Source of the DNA: Brevibacterium casei CIP 102111 | GTDB taxonomy: Bacteria; Actinomycetota; Actinomycetes; Actinomycetales; Brevibacteriaceae | Reading direction: 5' to 3' | Assembly (NCBI RefSeq): GCF_900169275.1 | Contig: NZ_FXZC01000004.1 | Location: 310,001-374,000 of the forward strand | Length of the DNA: 64,000 nt | Shown: positions 38,779 to 46,653 of the stretch, piece after piece | Layout of the letters: every line of letters starts with the position of its first letter | Numbering within the stretch: position 1 is the stretch's first letter | Position numbers and translations under genes: made by a program | Notes under the pieces: generated by a model | What the model was told of the DNA's origin: nothing | Databases searched by the model: none | The model's input: only the letters and a program-made list of their open reading frames with translations

Positions 38779-38809
38779 AGAGGAACCGGGTCGAGGTCGC
38801 GGTTCCTCT
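38779..38809 (-). terminator. Hairpin after the PheRS-like gene
   Basis: AGAGGAACCG (38779-38788) and CGGTTCCTCT (38800-38809) are perfect 10-bp arms with an 11-nt loop, starting one base after the PheRS-like stop codon. Confidence 0.6.
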
Positions 38810-38810
38810 G

Positions 38811-39983
38811 TCAGATCAGCTCCATCACCGGCCCTTCGTGGATTGCGGTGTAGATCCGATTGCGGATGGCGTTGGCCTCGTCCGAGGTCAGTGTGCGGTC
38901 GAGGGGGCGCAGGATGAGTCGCACCAGTACGTTGGCCTGCCCATCGCGAGTGCGCAGCCGGTCACGGGCCGACTGAGGCAGGTCATGGTGGAGGGTGCGG
39001 GAGAGAACCGTGACGGATTCGACGACTTCAGCATCCTCGCCGAGGCGGTCGCGAACGCGATCGCCGAGAGTCTCTTCATCCTCGTCCTCGGCCACGACCA
39101 CCGAGAGATCTCGTCGGGCGGGCGGGAGCGTTGAGACGTGCTTCCAGGGGTGGAGATTGCGCATCTGCTCCGCGATCCGCGGTTCGCTCGCGCGCAGGCA
39201 GCGGATGTCCGGGATTCCTTTGCGGAGCATGAGGGCGCGCTCGAGCCCCAGGCCGAGCGCGAGACCTGACCATCCTGTGGGATCGAGTCCCGAACCGTGG
39301 AGGACGTCCGGGTGGATCCGGCCGCATTCGGCGAGTTCAAGCCACGTGCCGTCATGGAGGACGTCGATCTGCAGGCCGCCAGTCGTATATGGATGGGCTG
39401 CGTCGGTGACCCGCCATTGGGCTCCCGGGAGCACCACTTCGACGAGGGTGCTGACCATGGTGAGTAAGTCGTCGTGGCTTGTCGACGGTGAGTTGCGCAC
39501 GCGCCACAGATCGACCTGATGCGGCTCGCCGACGTGCGAGCGGTCGACCGCGTCTCGGCGGTAGACCATGCCGGGGGCAACGATGAGTTCGTCGACTGTG
39601 GGTGGGAGTGTGCGAGCAGTGGTCTCGTCGCTGTCGGGACGCGAATATCGATCCAGTGCGGTGGGGATCATGGCGCTTGTGTGGCTGCGCAGCATCACGG
39701 TGGAGCTGACATACCGGGTGTAGCGGCGGGCACGGGTGACATCGTCTGCTCGATAGCCCAGGCGGTCGTAGTTCTCGGCAACCGGCACGAGGGGTGAAGC
39801 GCGGACGAGGTTCGTTGTCGATTGCCAGACCGTGTGAAGTGCTTCGACGATCTCATTGAGGAGTGTCTGCATCGCGTGCGGACCTTGGTCCGGATCGGTG
39901 AGGTCACGCAGGCTCAGTGCGCGGGAAAGCTGATCAGTGCTGAGGTAGGAATCGCGGATGGCATGTGCGGTCAGGTGTGACAT
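38811..39983 (-). CDS. Single-chain phenylalanyl-tRNA synthetase-like protein
   Basis: A 390-residue class II synthetase homologue. The PheS-type catalytic core is intact: LRSHTS (98-103) of motif 2, VYRRDAVDRSHVGEPHQV (140-157), and motif 3 GLGLERALMLRKGIPDIR (244-261). A C-terminal FDX-ACB anticodon-binding-like domain (288-380, RRDLSVVV...) follows, which in bacteria normally sits at the end of PheT. This is the mitochondrial-PheRS plan, not the bacterial alpha2beta2 enzyme. No PheT, coiled-coil N-terminus or editing domain is present. It could be a functional second PheRS, or an aminoacyl-transfer enzyme of unknown role. The SD (GGAG, 39995-39992) lies inside a hairpin. Confidence 0.8.
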   Translation of the reverse strand: MSHLTAHAIRDSYLSTDQLSRALSLRDLTDPDQGPHAMQTLLNEIVEALHTVWQSTTNLVRASPLVPVAENYDRLGYRADDVTRARRYTRYVSSTVMLRSHTSAMIPTALDRYSRPDSDETTARTLPPTVDELIVAPGMVYRRDAVDRSHVGEPHQVDLWRVRNSPSTSHDDLLTMVSTLVEVVLPGAQWRVTDAAHPYTTGGLQIDVLHDGTWLELAECGRIHPDVLHGSGLDPTGWSGLALGLGLERALMLRKGIPDIRCLRASEPRIAEQMRNLHPWKHVSTLPPARRDLSVVVAEDEDEETLGDRVRDRLGEDAEVVESVTVLSRTLHHDLPQSARDRLRTRDGQANVLVRLILRPLDRTLTSDEANAIRNRIYTAIHEGPVMELI

Positions 39984-39986
39984 GAG

Positions 39987-40055
39987 GGAGTCTCCGATTC
40001 GGTGCAGGCTGGTCGGTGAGGATGCTGTGCCCCCGACCGTGCCTGCGGAGACTCC
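39987..40055 (-). promoter_or_regulatory. SD-sequestering hairpin before the PheRS-like gene
   Basis: Three nested stems: GGAGTCTCCG/CGGAGACTCC (39987-39996, 40046-40055), GCAGGC/GCCTGC (40004-40009, 40041-40046) and GGTCGG/CCGACC (40011-40016, 40033-40038). Read on the minus strand, the last arm contains the gene's own SD, so the folded leader would block initiation. Confidence 0.6.
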
Positions 40056-40058
40056 GTG

Positions 40059-40130
40059 CTACATGGGCACGACGATGACCCCGCCGCCGTTGCCCGGCCG
40101 GGGGTGTGGAAATCGCTGGTGCCACCTCAT
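40059..40130 (-). CDS. Possible 23-codon leader peptide
   Basis: ATG 40130 to TAG 40059 encodes 23 residues including one Trp, one Phe and two His codons, ending 3 nt before the sequestering hairpin. TAGTCT lies 6 nt before the ATG, so it could be leaderless. It may be a regulatory upstream reading frame, but it is short and could be chance. Confidence 0.3.
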   Translation of the reverse strand: MRWHQRFPHPRPGNGGGVIVVPM

Positions 40131-40155
40131 GATCACAGACTACCCGCCCGCAGCT

Positions 40156-41853
40156 TCACTCGACCAGGCGCAGACCCCGGTAGCGGTTGAGGGCGGCCGC
40201 CATCTCCTGCGGGCGCGGCCTCGCCACGTGCCCGGGATGCCTGCGATGGCCGGTGAGCCCGTCGATGCCCTGCGCGTCGAGCATCTCCTCGATCTCCGCC
40301 AGCGCCTCGACGACCGAGGTGCGACCGTCGAAGATCTTCGCCATGTACTCCAGGGCCTCGGCCACGCCGTTCGTCTGCTCGGGATCGACGAGCTGGGAGA
40401 CCGCGGCGAGATCGATGAAGGACTTGCCGAACTGGATGAGGTCGAGGCCCTTCGCCTTCGCTCCCTTGGTCTTCGCCGCCGGTTTGAGCGCATCGGCGGT
40501 GGGGATCCTGGCAGGCGGATCGCCGAAGACGTCGTCACCGGACTCGGCGTCAGCGACGAGATCGGCGGCATCGACCCCTACGAGCTCGTGCGCCTTCTCC
40601 GTGACGTTGCTCGGCACATAGGCGTCCATCGCAATGACGAGGTCGGCGACCTCGAAGAATGCGCTCGACCCACCGGCGACGAGCACCGTCGAGACGCCCC
40701 GTTCGGCGAGCAGCGGGCGGACGCGTTCGACGAAGGGTGTGATCGGCTCCCGGTTCGCAGGAATGAGGGCACGCATCCGCTCGTCGCGGATCATGAAGTT
40801 CGTCGCCGAGGTGTCCTCGTCGATGAGCAGCGTCTGCGCAGACGCCTCGACGGCCTCGACGAGGTTGGCCGCCTGCGAGGTCGAGCCGCTCGCGTTCGTC
40901 GTCGAGAAGAATCTCGTGTCAGTGCCGGATGGCAGATTGTTGATGAACGGCGAGATGTCGTCACCGGTCACCGCGCGGCCGTCTTCGGCCCGGATCGCCG
41001 TCGCGGTCGGCTCGGTGATGACCCATTCGCGCCCGTCGCCGGCCACGTGCGGGTAGACGCCGCGTTCGAGCGCGCGCAGGATCGTCGACTTGCCGTGGTA
41101 GCCGCCGCCGACGATGACGGTGACACCGCGGGGGATCGCCATGCCTGTGACCCTGCGACCGCTGGAGAGGTCGAAGGTCCGCTCGAGGCTCTCGGGACTG
41201 CGGAAGGGCACGGCCACCTCGGCGTCCATCGGACGATCCGAGTCGCCCGACCGGCGGGGCAGGATCGCACCGTTGCCGACGAATCCGAGCAGATCCTCCT
41301 CGCCGAGGCGGCCCTGCAGCTCAGTCTGATCGCGCAGCAGCTGCACGTGGTCGGCCAGCGCCTCGCCGTCGACGTTGGCGAAGAGGAACATCTGCCGGGC
41401 GAGTTCGACGACGTCGCGGGTGACGGTGTCGGCGGCCTGGTGCCCGAGGATGCGCCGCCCGCGGGCGGGCAGGTTGACGAGCAGACGCGCCTCGAACCCG
41501 GCGTCGTCGATGATGACGTTCGTCCGCTCGAGGACCTCCTGGCCGGGATGGCCGAGGTTGATCGCGCGCCCATGCTGCTTCCGCAGCACGGCATTGCCGG
41601 CCCGCAGGAGGAAGTCGGAGACTCCGATCCGGTCGAGGCGATCGGTCGTGAGGTCGGCCGGGAACCCGGCGTCGGCGCGGTCGACGCGCACCCGCACCTT
41701 CGAGGGGGAGGCGAAGGGATCGACCTGGACCCGATCGACGATGAGCGTGACCGGTCCGAACCGGTACTGCCCGGTGATCTGCTTGTAGTTGCCGTAGCTT
41801 CTGCCGTCGAGACCGTGGAGCGTCTCAGCGAGCGGGGACCGTTGAGGACTCAT
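40156..41853 (-). CDS. P-loop ATPase of the PF09818 ABC-ATPase family
   Basis: A 565-residue soluble protein. It has an N-terminal domain (about 1-235, YKQITGQYRFG...), then Walker A GGGYHGKST (249-257), a UvrA-like long inserted signature region, and Walker B AQTLLIDEDTSATNFM. The PF09818 family was once annotated as an isomerase; it includes MRB1590 of trypanosome RNA editing, and an RNA-binding role for bacterial members is plausible but unproven. The C-terminal part is Lys/Ala-rich then helical. It lies upstream of the PheRS-like gene on the same strand (172-nt gap). Confidence 0.82.
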   Translation of the reverse strand: MSPQRSPLAETLHGLDGRSYGNYKQITGQYRFGPVTLIVDRVQVDPFASPSKVRVRVDRADAGFPADLTTDRLDRIGVSDFLLRAGNAVLRKQHGRAINLGHPGQEVLERTNVIIDDAGFEARLLVNLPARGRRILGHQAADTVTRDVVELARQMFLFANVDGEALADHVQLLRDQTELQGRLGEEDLLGFVGNGAILPRRSGDSDRPMDAEVAVPFRSPESLERTFDLSSGRRVTGMAIPRGVTVIVGGGYHGKSTILRALERGVYPHVAGDGREWVITEPTATAIRAEDGRAVTGDDISPFINNLPSGTDTRFFSTTNASGSTSQAANLVEAVEASAQTLLIDEDTSATNFMIRDERMRALIPANREPITPFVERVRPLLAERGVSTVLVAGGSSAFFEVADLVIAMDAYVPSNVTEKAHELVGVDAADLVADAESGDDVFGDPPARIPTADALKPAAKTKGAKAKGLDLIQFGKSFIDLAAVSQLVDPEQTNGVAEALEYMAKIFDGRTSVVEALAEIEEMLDAQGIDGLTGHRRHPGHVARPRPQEMAAALNRYRGLRLVE

Positions 41854-41912
41854 CTGTGAATGCTACGTGACGACGCGCCGCTGTGGGGCTCGCTCAGCCG
41901 CTGGAAAAATCT

Positions 41913-41953
41913 GGTGTCATTGACTCTTGCATATGACACCAGAATGGTGTCAT
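41913..41953 (+). promoter_or_regulatory. Three half-site operator of the ribbon-helix-helix gene
   Basis: GGTGTCAT (41913-41920), ATGACACC (41933-41940) and GGTGTCAT (41946-41953). The last two form an inverted repeat with a 5-bp spacer, and the first two are also inverted. It lies 10 nt before ATG 41963, typical for RHH autorepression. Confidence 0.75.
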
Positions 41954-41962
41954 CATGGATGC

Positions 41963-42466
41963 ATGAACATCACACGACATGTCGAACAGCTGCAGAATCA
42001 GCTCGCGACGGCTGCCGCGGCCGGCGATGACACCACGCGCGAAGTCGCCGGTCGTCTCGCTTCGGCCCTCGAACCCGCCGCACGGGTGACGATCCTCGAC
42101 GCCCTCACCGACGCCAGCGCCGAACTGACGACGGCGATCGCACCGGCCTCGATCGACGTCCGACTCCGCGGCCGCGACATCGACTTCGTCGTCGACGGGC
42201 TGCCCGACGCGACGGAGCCGGCACCCGCCTCGGCGAGTCAGCCGCCCCCGTCCGACGATGCCGGCGAGGCTCCCGACCTCGACGAGGCGAGCACCTCCCG
42301 CACGACCCTGCGCCTGCCCGACACCATCAAAGCCCGCGCCGAGAAGGCGGCGAAGGCCGAAGGCCTGTCGCTCAATGCCTGGCTCGTGCGAGCCATCGCC
42401 GCCGGCCTCGACACCAGCGGCTCCGCCCGGACCCGAACCAGCCGAATCTCAGGATGGATGCGATGA
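41963..42466 (+). CDS. Ribbon-helix-helix regulator, HicB-antitoxin-like
   Basis: A 167-residue protein. The C-terminal segment from residue about 110 (TTLRLPDTIKARAEKAAKAE, then GLSLNAWLVRAIAAGLD) is an Arc/HicB-type RHH DNA-binding domain; the N-terminus (1-85) is a helical pair and a short beta segment, DVRLRGRDIDFVVDGL. No toxin gene is next to it, so a plain autoregulated transcription factor is more likely than a toxin-antitoxin pair. ATG 41963 is picked from the domain start; an in-frame-less ATG at 41955 opens a four-codon frame. It overlaps the next gene by ATGA. Confidence 0.75.
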   Translation: MNITRHVEQLQNQLATAAAAGDDTTREVAGRLASALEPAARVTILDALTDASAELTTAIAPASIDVRLRGRDIDFVVDGLPDATEPAPASASQPPPSDDAGEAPDLDEASTSRTTLRLPDTIKARAEKAAKAEGLSLNAWLVRAIAAGLDTSGSARTRTSRISGWMR

Positions 42467-43305
42467 CCGACACCACTGCCACAGTCCACCAGGCCGTGAC
42501 GATCGACGTTCCCGCGGCCGCACTGCTCGTCACCGCGAGCGACCGGGCCGACGTCGACGTGACGATCGAACCCTCCAACCCCGACCGCAGCGCCGACCGC
42601 GAGGCCGCCGAACGGATCACCGTCACCGAGACCGAGAACGGCATCGCCGTCACCGGCGAGAAGCGGCTGCTCCTCGGCGCGAACGGATCGGCCGACGTCC
42701 GGCTCGCGGTGCCCGCCGGCACCGACTTCGAGGCGACCATCTCTGCGGGGGCGGTGCGGCTGCGGGGTCACCTCGGCGCTGTTCGACTGAAGATCTCCGC
42801 CGGTGACGTCACAGGTGACACCATGGTGTCGATCCGTGCCAAGGTCAGCCACGGAAGCATCGCCCTCGCCGAGGTGGCCGACGGTGCCGATCTCCAGCTC
42901 TCCAGCGGTGAGGCCGAGATCGGTCGCATCGTGGGCGGCGAGACCAGGATCAAGTCGGGACACGGTTCGATCCGCATCGACGACTTCGCCGGTTCCGCCG
43001 AACTCATCACCGCGACCGGCGGCATCGCCCTCGGCGAGGTCGACGGCGACGTCTCGGCGACCTCGGGGCACGGCACCGTGCGGGTCAGCCGTGCCCGCGG
43101 CGGCCGTCTCGAGCTCGGCTCGAACTTCGGCGGCATCGACGTCGCCGTGGCACCGGGAGCACTGGTGTGGATCGACGCCGACTCGAAGCGGGGTGTCGTG
43201 CGCACCGACCTCGAATCCGACGCCGGCCCGCTCGGCGATGAGAAGCCCGTGGAGGTGCATGCGCACACGAAGTTCGGCGACATCGCCATCGACCGCGCGC
43301 GCTGA
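42463..43305 (+). CDS. DUF4097 (toast-rack) beta-repeat protein
   Basis: A 280-residue all-beta protein of the DUF4097/adhesin-like family: repeated GxxxI/VxxxSGxG strands (LKISAGDVTGD, IKSGHGSIRID, ATSGHGTVRVS) give a right-handed beta-helix or ladder. No signal peptide, so cytosolic. The function is unknown; such proteins often sit near membrane stress regulators. ATG 42463 overlaps the RHH stop (ATGA), so the pair is translationally coupled under the GGTGTCAT operator. Confidence 0.8.
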   Translation: MTDTTATVHQAVTIDVPAAALLVTASDRADVDVTIEPSNPDRSADREAAERITVTETENGIAVTGEKRLLLGANGSADVRLAVPAGTDFEATISAGAVRLRGHLGAVRLKISAGDVTGDTMVSIRAKVSHGSIALAEVADGADLQLSSGEAEIGRIVGGETRIKSGHGSIRIDDFAGSAELITATGGIALGEVDGDVSATSGHGTVRVSRARGGRLELGSNFGGIDVAVAPGALVWIDADSKRGVVRTDLESDAGPLGDEKPVEVHAHTKFGDIAIDRAR

Positions 43306-43440
43306 TGCGGCGCTGACCCCGCGCTGACGCTGCGCTGACCGCGCGCGCTGACTCAACGGACTGACGCCGCGCGCCGACTCAACGGACTGACGCAGCGCAC
43401 TGACTCAGCGGGCTGACATCGCGCACAGACCTCGGGGCGA
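43306..43440. repeat. Tandem GCGCTGACT-type repeats
   Basis: After the DUF4097 stop, about ten copies of a GCGCTGAC-like unit follow, including two near-perfect CGACTCAACGGACTGACGC copies around 43374-43395 and 43349-43366. The rest of the gap to 43689 (43441-43689) has no gene or clear structure. Confidence 0.65.
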
Positions 43441-43689
43441 CTCCCCAGGCCGCCTGGCGGATCATCGACCAGGGCACGCGGCCCATCCGACCGCCACTCT
43501 CACCCTTCATCGACCACCTGCCCTGGACGAACGCACCCGAAAACCGGCCCGGACCGCCGACCGCGGTCGAGCGCGCCCGAAAACAGGGTCAGAAACCAAG
43601 CATCACCCGTGACACCCCACACCCCACACATTCATCGACACCCAACCCACCCATCGACGGCTCATCGAGCCGGGAACCAGGAGGATCCC

Positions 43690-44718
43690 ATGTCGGATCT
43701 CGCGATCAGCACCACACGGCTGATGAAGTCCTACGGGGACAAGAGCGTCCTCGACGGCATCGACCTCGAGGTCGCCGCGGGGGAGGTGTTCGCCCTCCTC
43801 GGCCCCAACGGCGCCGGCAAGACGACGACGGTGAACATCCTCTCCACCCTGCAGCGACCTGACGGCGGTCGCGCCGAGGTGTTCGGCCTCGACGTCGTCC
43901 GCCAAGGCTCGCAGGTGAGGCCCCTCATCGGCCTGACCGGGCAGTTCTCTGCGATCGACGGCCTCCTCACCGGTCGCGAGAACCTCGCCCTCGTCGCCGC
44001 CCTCGCCCACCTGCCGAAGTCGCAGCAGCGCCAGCGCGTGGACGAGATGCTCGAGCGCTTCGACCTCGGCGATGCCGCATCGAAGCGGGCGTCGACGTAC
44101 TCCGGCGGCATGCGCAGGCGCCTCGATCTGGCGATGACGCTCATCGCCCGACCCCGACTCGTCTTCCTCGACGAGCCGACGACCGGTCTCGACCCGCGCA
44201 GTCGCCGCACGATGTGGGACATCGTCTCCGAGCTCGTCGCCTCCGGGGTGACGATCTTCCTCACCACCCAGTACCTCGACGAGGCCGACGCGCTCGCCGA
44301 CAGGATCGCCGTCCTCGACGGCGGACGCATCGTCGCGAACGACACCGCGGCCGGGCTCAAGCGGCTCATCCCCGGCGGGCACGTCGACCTCGCCTTCGCC
44401 TCGGCGACGGATTTCGACCGGGCCCGCAGCCTCTGGCCTGAGGCGAGCGCACGATCCGAGGCGCTGTCCCTGTCCGTGGCCGGCGACGGGGGAGCCGGAC
44501 ACCTGCGGCAGATCCTCACCGGCCTCGAAACGGCGGGGATCGAACCGCTCGGAATCACGGTCGAGACGCCGAGCCTCGACGACGTCTTCTTCGCCCTCAC
44601 CGGCCACGGTGCCGTCCCCGCGCAGCCCGATACGGCGCCCTCCGGGACCGCCCGCACCGGCCACGCCACCGCCCCCGCCACACAAGACCCCGCACCCACC
44701 GAGCCGAAGGACCGATGA
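43690..44718 (+). CDS. DrrA-like ABC exporter ATPase
   Basis: A 342-residue ABC ATPase of the DrrA (daunorubicin resistance) family: Walker A GPNGAGKTT (39-47), signature YSGGMRRRLDLAM, Walker B LVFLDEPTTGLDPRSR, and the DrrA-type regulatory C-terminus ending with SLDDVFFALTGHG, then a low-complexity Pro/Ala/Thr tail. AGGAGG SD fixes ATG 43690. It pairs with the following permease; drug or lipid export is the general role and the substrate is unknown. Confidence 0.9.
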   Translation: MSDLAISTTRLMKSYGDKSVLDGIDLEVAAGEVFALLGPNGAGKTTTVNILSTLQRPDGGRAEVFGLDVVRQGSQVRPLIGLTGQFSAIDGLLTGRENLALVAALAHLPKSQQRQRVDEMLERFDLGDAASKRASTYSGGMRRRLDLAMTLIARPRLVFLDEPTTGLDPRSRRTMWDIVSELVASGVTIFLTTQYLDEADALADRIAVLDGGRIVANDTAAGLKRLIPGGHVDLAFASATDFDRARSLWPEASARSEALSLSVAGDGGAGHLRQILTGLETAGIEPLGITVETPSLDDVFFALTGHGAVPAQPDTAPSGTARTGHATAPATQDPAPTEPKDR

Positions 44719-45539
44719 TGATGGCCACGACACTTTCTACCCCCGCCCCGCAGACGCACTCCCGCCCGCTTCGACATGCCTGGTCGGACACGGCGACGAT
44801 GGTGCGGCGGCAGTTCGTCCACGCCGCCCGCTACCCCGTCTGGATCTTCCTCGTCGTCGCCCCGGTCGCGATCCTCCTCCTCGCCGTCTTCGTCTTCGGC
44901 GGGACGCTCGGGCGCGGGCTCGGCGGCGACGCCGGGGACTATCTCGACTACATCATGCCGGGGATGATCGTGCTGACGATCGCCGGCGGCATGCAGCTGA
45001 CCGCGCTCTCGGTCTCCCAGGACATGAACGAGGGCATCGTCACCCGGTTCCGGTCGATGTCGATCTCGCGCGGCGCCGTCATGGCCGGCCACGTCATCGG
45101 CAACGGCCTCCAGCAGTGCGTCGCCATCGTCCTCGTCATCCTCGTCGGAGTGGCCATCGGCTTCCGCCCCCACGCCGACGCCGTCGGCTGGCTCGGTTTC
45201 GCCGGGTTCGCCGCGGCGATCATTCTCGCCCTCGGCTGGCTCTCCGTCGCCCTCGGCGTCACCGCGAAGTCCGTCGAATCCGCGAGCAACCTCCCGATGA
45301 TCTTCATGCTCCTGCCGATGATCGGCTCCGGATTCGTGCCCACCGACACGATGCCCGGGTGGATCCAGGCCTTCGCCGACTGGCAGCCGTTCACGCCCAT
45401 CATCGAAACCGTCCGCGGCCTGCTCATGGGCACCCCGATCGGCGCCGACTGGTGGATCGCACTGCTGTGGCTGGGCGGCATCGGCATCCTCGGCTACGTC
45501 CTCGCCCGCGTCGCGTACGAACGTCGGGCTGCGCAGTAG
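44715..45539 (+). CDS. DrrB-like ABC-2 permease
   Basis: A 274-residue ABC-2 type membrane protein with six helices: LVVAPVAILLLAVFVFGGT, PGMIVLTIAGGMQ, QQCVAIVLVILVGVAIG and so on. It carries the RFRSMSISRGAVMAG coupling helix. It starts inside the ATPase stop (ATGATGATGG; 44715, 44718 or 44721 are all possible) and ends the operon. A long palindrome follows. Confidence 0.9.
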   Translation: MMMATTLSTPAPQTHSRPLRHAWSDTATMVRRQFVHAARYPVWIFLVVAPVAILLLAVFVFGGTLGRGLGGDAGDYLDYIMPGMIVLTIAGGMQLTALSVSQDMNEGIVTRFRSMSISRGAVMAGHVIGNGLQQCVAIVLVILVGVAIGFRPHADAVGWLGFAGFAAAIILALGWLSVALGVTAKSVESASNLPMIFMLLPMIGSGFVPTDTMPGWIQAFADWQPFTPIIETVRGLLMGTPIGADWWIALLWLGGIGILGYVLARVAYERRAAQ

Positions 45540-45560
45540 GGCCTTCCCTCGCCGAGGCGG

Positions 45561-45611
45561 CCGCCGGGTCCCCGTCATCGTCGAGTCATCGACGGCGCCG
45601 GGGCCCGGCGG
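45561..45611. repeat. Nested palindrome between convergent exporter and amidohydrolase genes
   Basis: Stems CCGCCGGG/CCCGGCGG, CCCCG/CGGGG and CGTCGA/TCGACG are nested between 45561 and 45611, with the loop at about 45585-45588. It follows a CGCCGAGGCGG string at 45550-45560. It probably acts as a bidirectional terminator. Confidence 0.65.
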
Positions 45612-45734
45612 TCGTGCGATGTCGGAGGCTGCGCCGGTCCGAGGTCCGCACGCTCCCTGGCCGAAAGGTTGCCCCACCGGTGTTCCGCTCAGGGCCGGTG
45701 TTCAGCCCTGGCTGATGTCCTGTCACCCCGGTGT

Positions 45735-46559
45735 TCACTCCCGCGTCCCGACCTCCCCGAGGTAGAAGGCGGCGGCATTGTCCCAGAACACGGCGTCAGC
45801 CTCGGCGGGGGTGAGCACACTCTCGATGAGTCGCAGATCGTCGTCGGCGAACGGGCGCCGGGCCCGCGTCGAAGGCAGGTCGGTGCCGACCATGAGCGCC
45901 CTCGGGTCGGTGTCGACGATACGGCGGGCCGCCTCGGCGGGGTCGAGGTCGACGCGACCGAACCCGGTGGCCTTGACCTTGACTCCGCGCTCGACGAGTC
46001 GGAGCAGCGTCGGCAGGCCATCAGAGTGCATGCCGAGATGGTCGATGCTCACCGCCGGCAGCGCGACGATGCGACCGGCCAGTTCGGAGTCGATCGTCCG
46101 GGCGTCGATGTAGAGCTCGGTGTGCCACCCGGCGAGATCGTGGACCCGGCGGGCGAAGCGGTCGAGGTCGTCGAGCTGAGCTGAGCCGCCGCGGGCGACG
46201 TTGAACCGCACGGCGCGCACGCCCGCCTCGGCGAGCTCCAGGATCCGCGCATCAGGGGTGTCCGCCGGCAGCTGGGTGACCCCGACGAAGCTCGGACCCA
46301 GCGCGCGCAGAGCCTCGACGAGGTAGCCCTGATCGAAGGCCTGGAACGACCCGGACACGACGGCCCCGCCGCGGACAGCGAAGGCCGACTCCTCGGTCGT
46401 CGGTGACTCGCGGTCGGGCGTTGCCCCGAGGTGGGCGACGCGGGCGCGATAGTCGGCGACGGTGAACGGGTCCGGCAGGAAGCCGTCGTTCTCGACGAGC
46501 GGGTGTGCGGGATCGATGATGTGAAAGTGCGCGTCGAACACGCGCCGAGGGTCGGTCAT
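45735..46559 (-). CDS. Amidohydrolase-2 (metal-dependent TIM-barrel hydrolase)
   Basis: A 274-residue amidohydrolase related to 2-pyrone-4,6-dicarboxylate lactonase and ACMSD-like enzymes. It opens with VFDAHFHIIDP (metal-binding HxH), and has SIDHLGMH and LMVGTDLPS near the C-terminus. The substrate is unknown. ATG 46559 is chosen because it gives the conserved N-terminus; the frame upstream is open to 46871 but reads as a shadow of the epimerase gene's downstream part. Confidence 0.82.
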   Translation of the reverse strand: MTDPRRVFDAHFHIIDPAHPLVENDGFLPDPFTVADYRARVAHLGATPDRESPTTEESAFAVRGGAVVSGSFQAFDQGYLVEALRALGPSFVGVTQLPADTPDARILELAEAGVRAVRFNVARGGSAQLDDLDRFARRVHDLAGWHTELYIDARTIDSELAGRIVALPAVSIDHLGMHSDGLPTLLRLVERGVKVKATGFGRVDLDPAEAARRIVDTDPRALMVGTDLPSTRARRPFADDDLRLIESVLTPAEADAVFWDNAAAFYLGEVGTRE

Positions 46560-46653
46560 GACTCCAACGTACACAGAGGTCGCAGCCTGTACCCGTAGTG
46601 CCGCCTGTGCTGATCGCCGCCGACTGATGAACGGCCGATCGGGACCGGCCCGT

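Noticed and set aside
38459-38917. Plus-strand 152-codon frame across the PheRS-like gene end
   Set aside because: It runs antisense over the PheRS-like 3' end and turns Arg/Pro-rich; the minus frame has the better codon bias.
40117-40131. T-box-like string GAGGTGGCACCAGCG before the PheRS-like gene
   Set aside because: It resembles the T-box core but has an extra base, and I see no specifier stem or antiterminator in the 172-nt gap.
41963-42466. Toxin-antitoxin pair with the DUF4097 gene
   Set aside because: The partner has a toast-rack beta-repeat fold, not a HicA-like or other known toxin.
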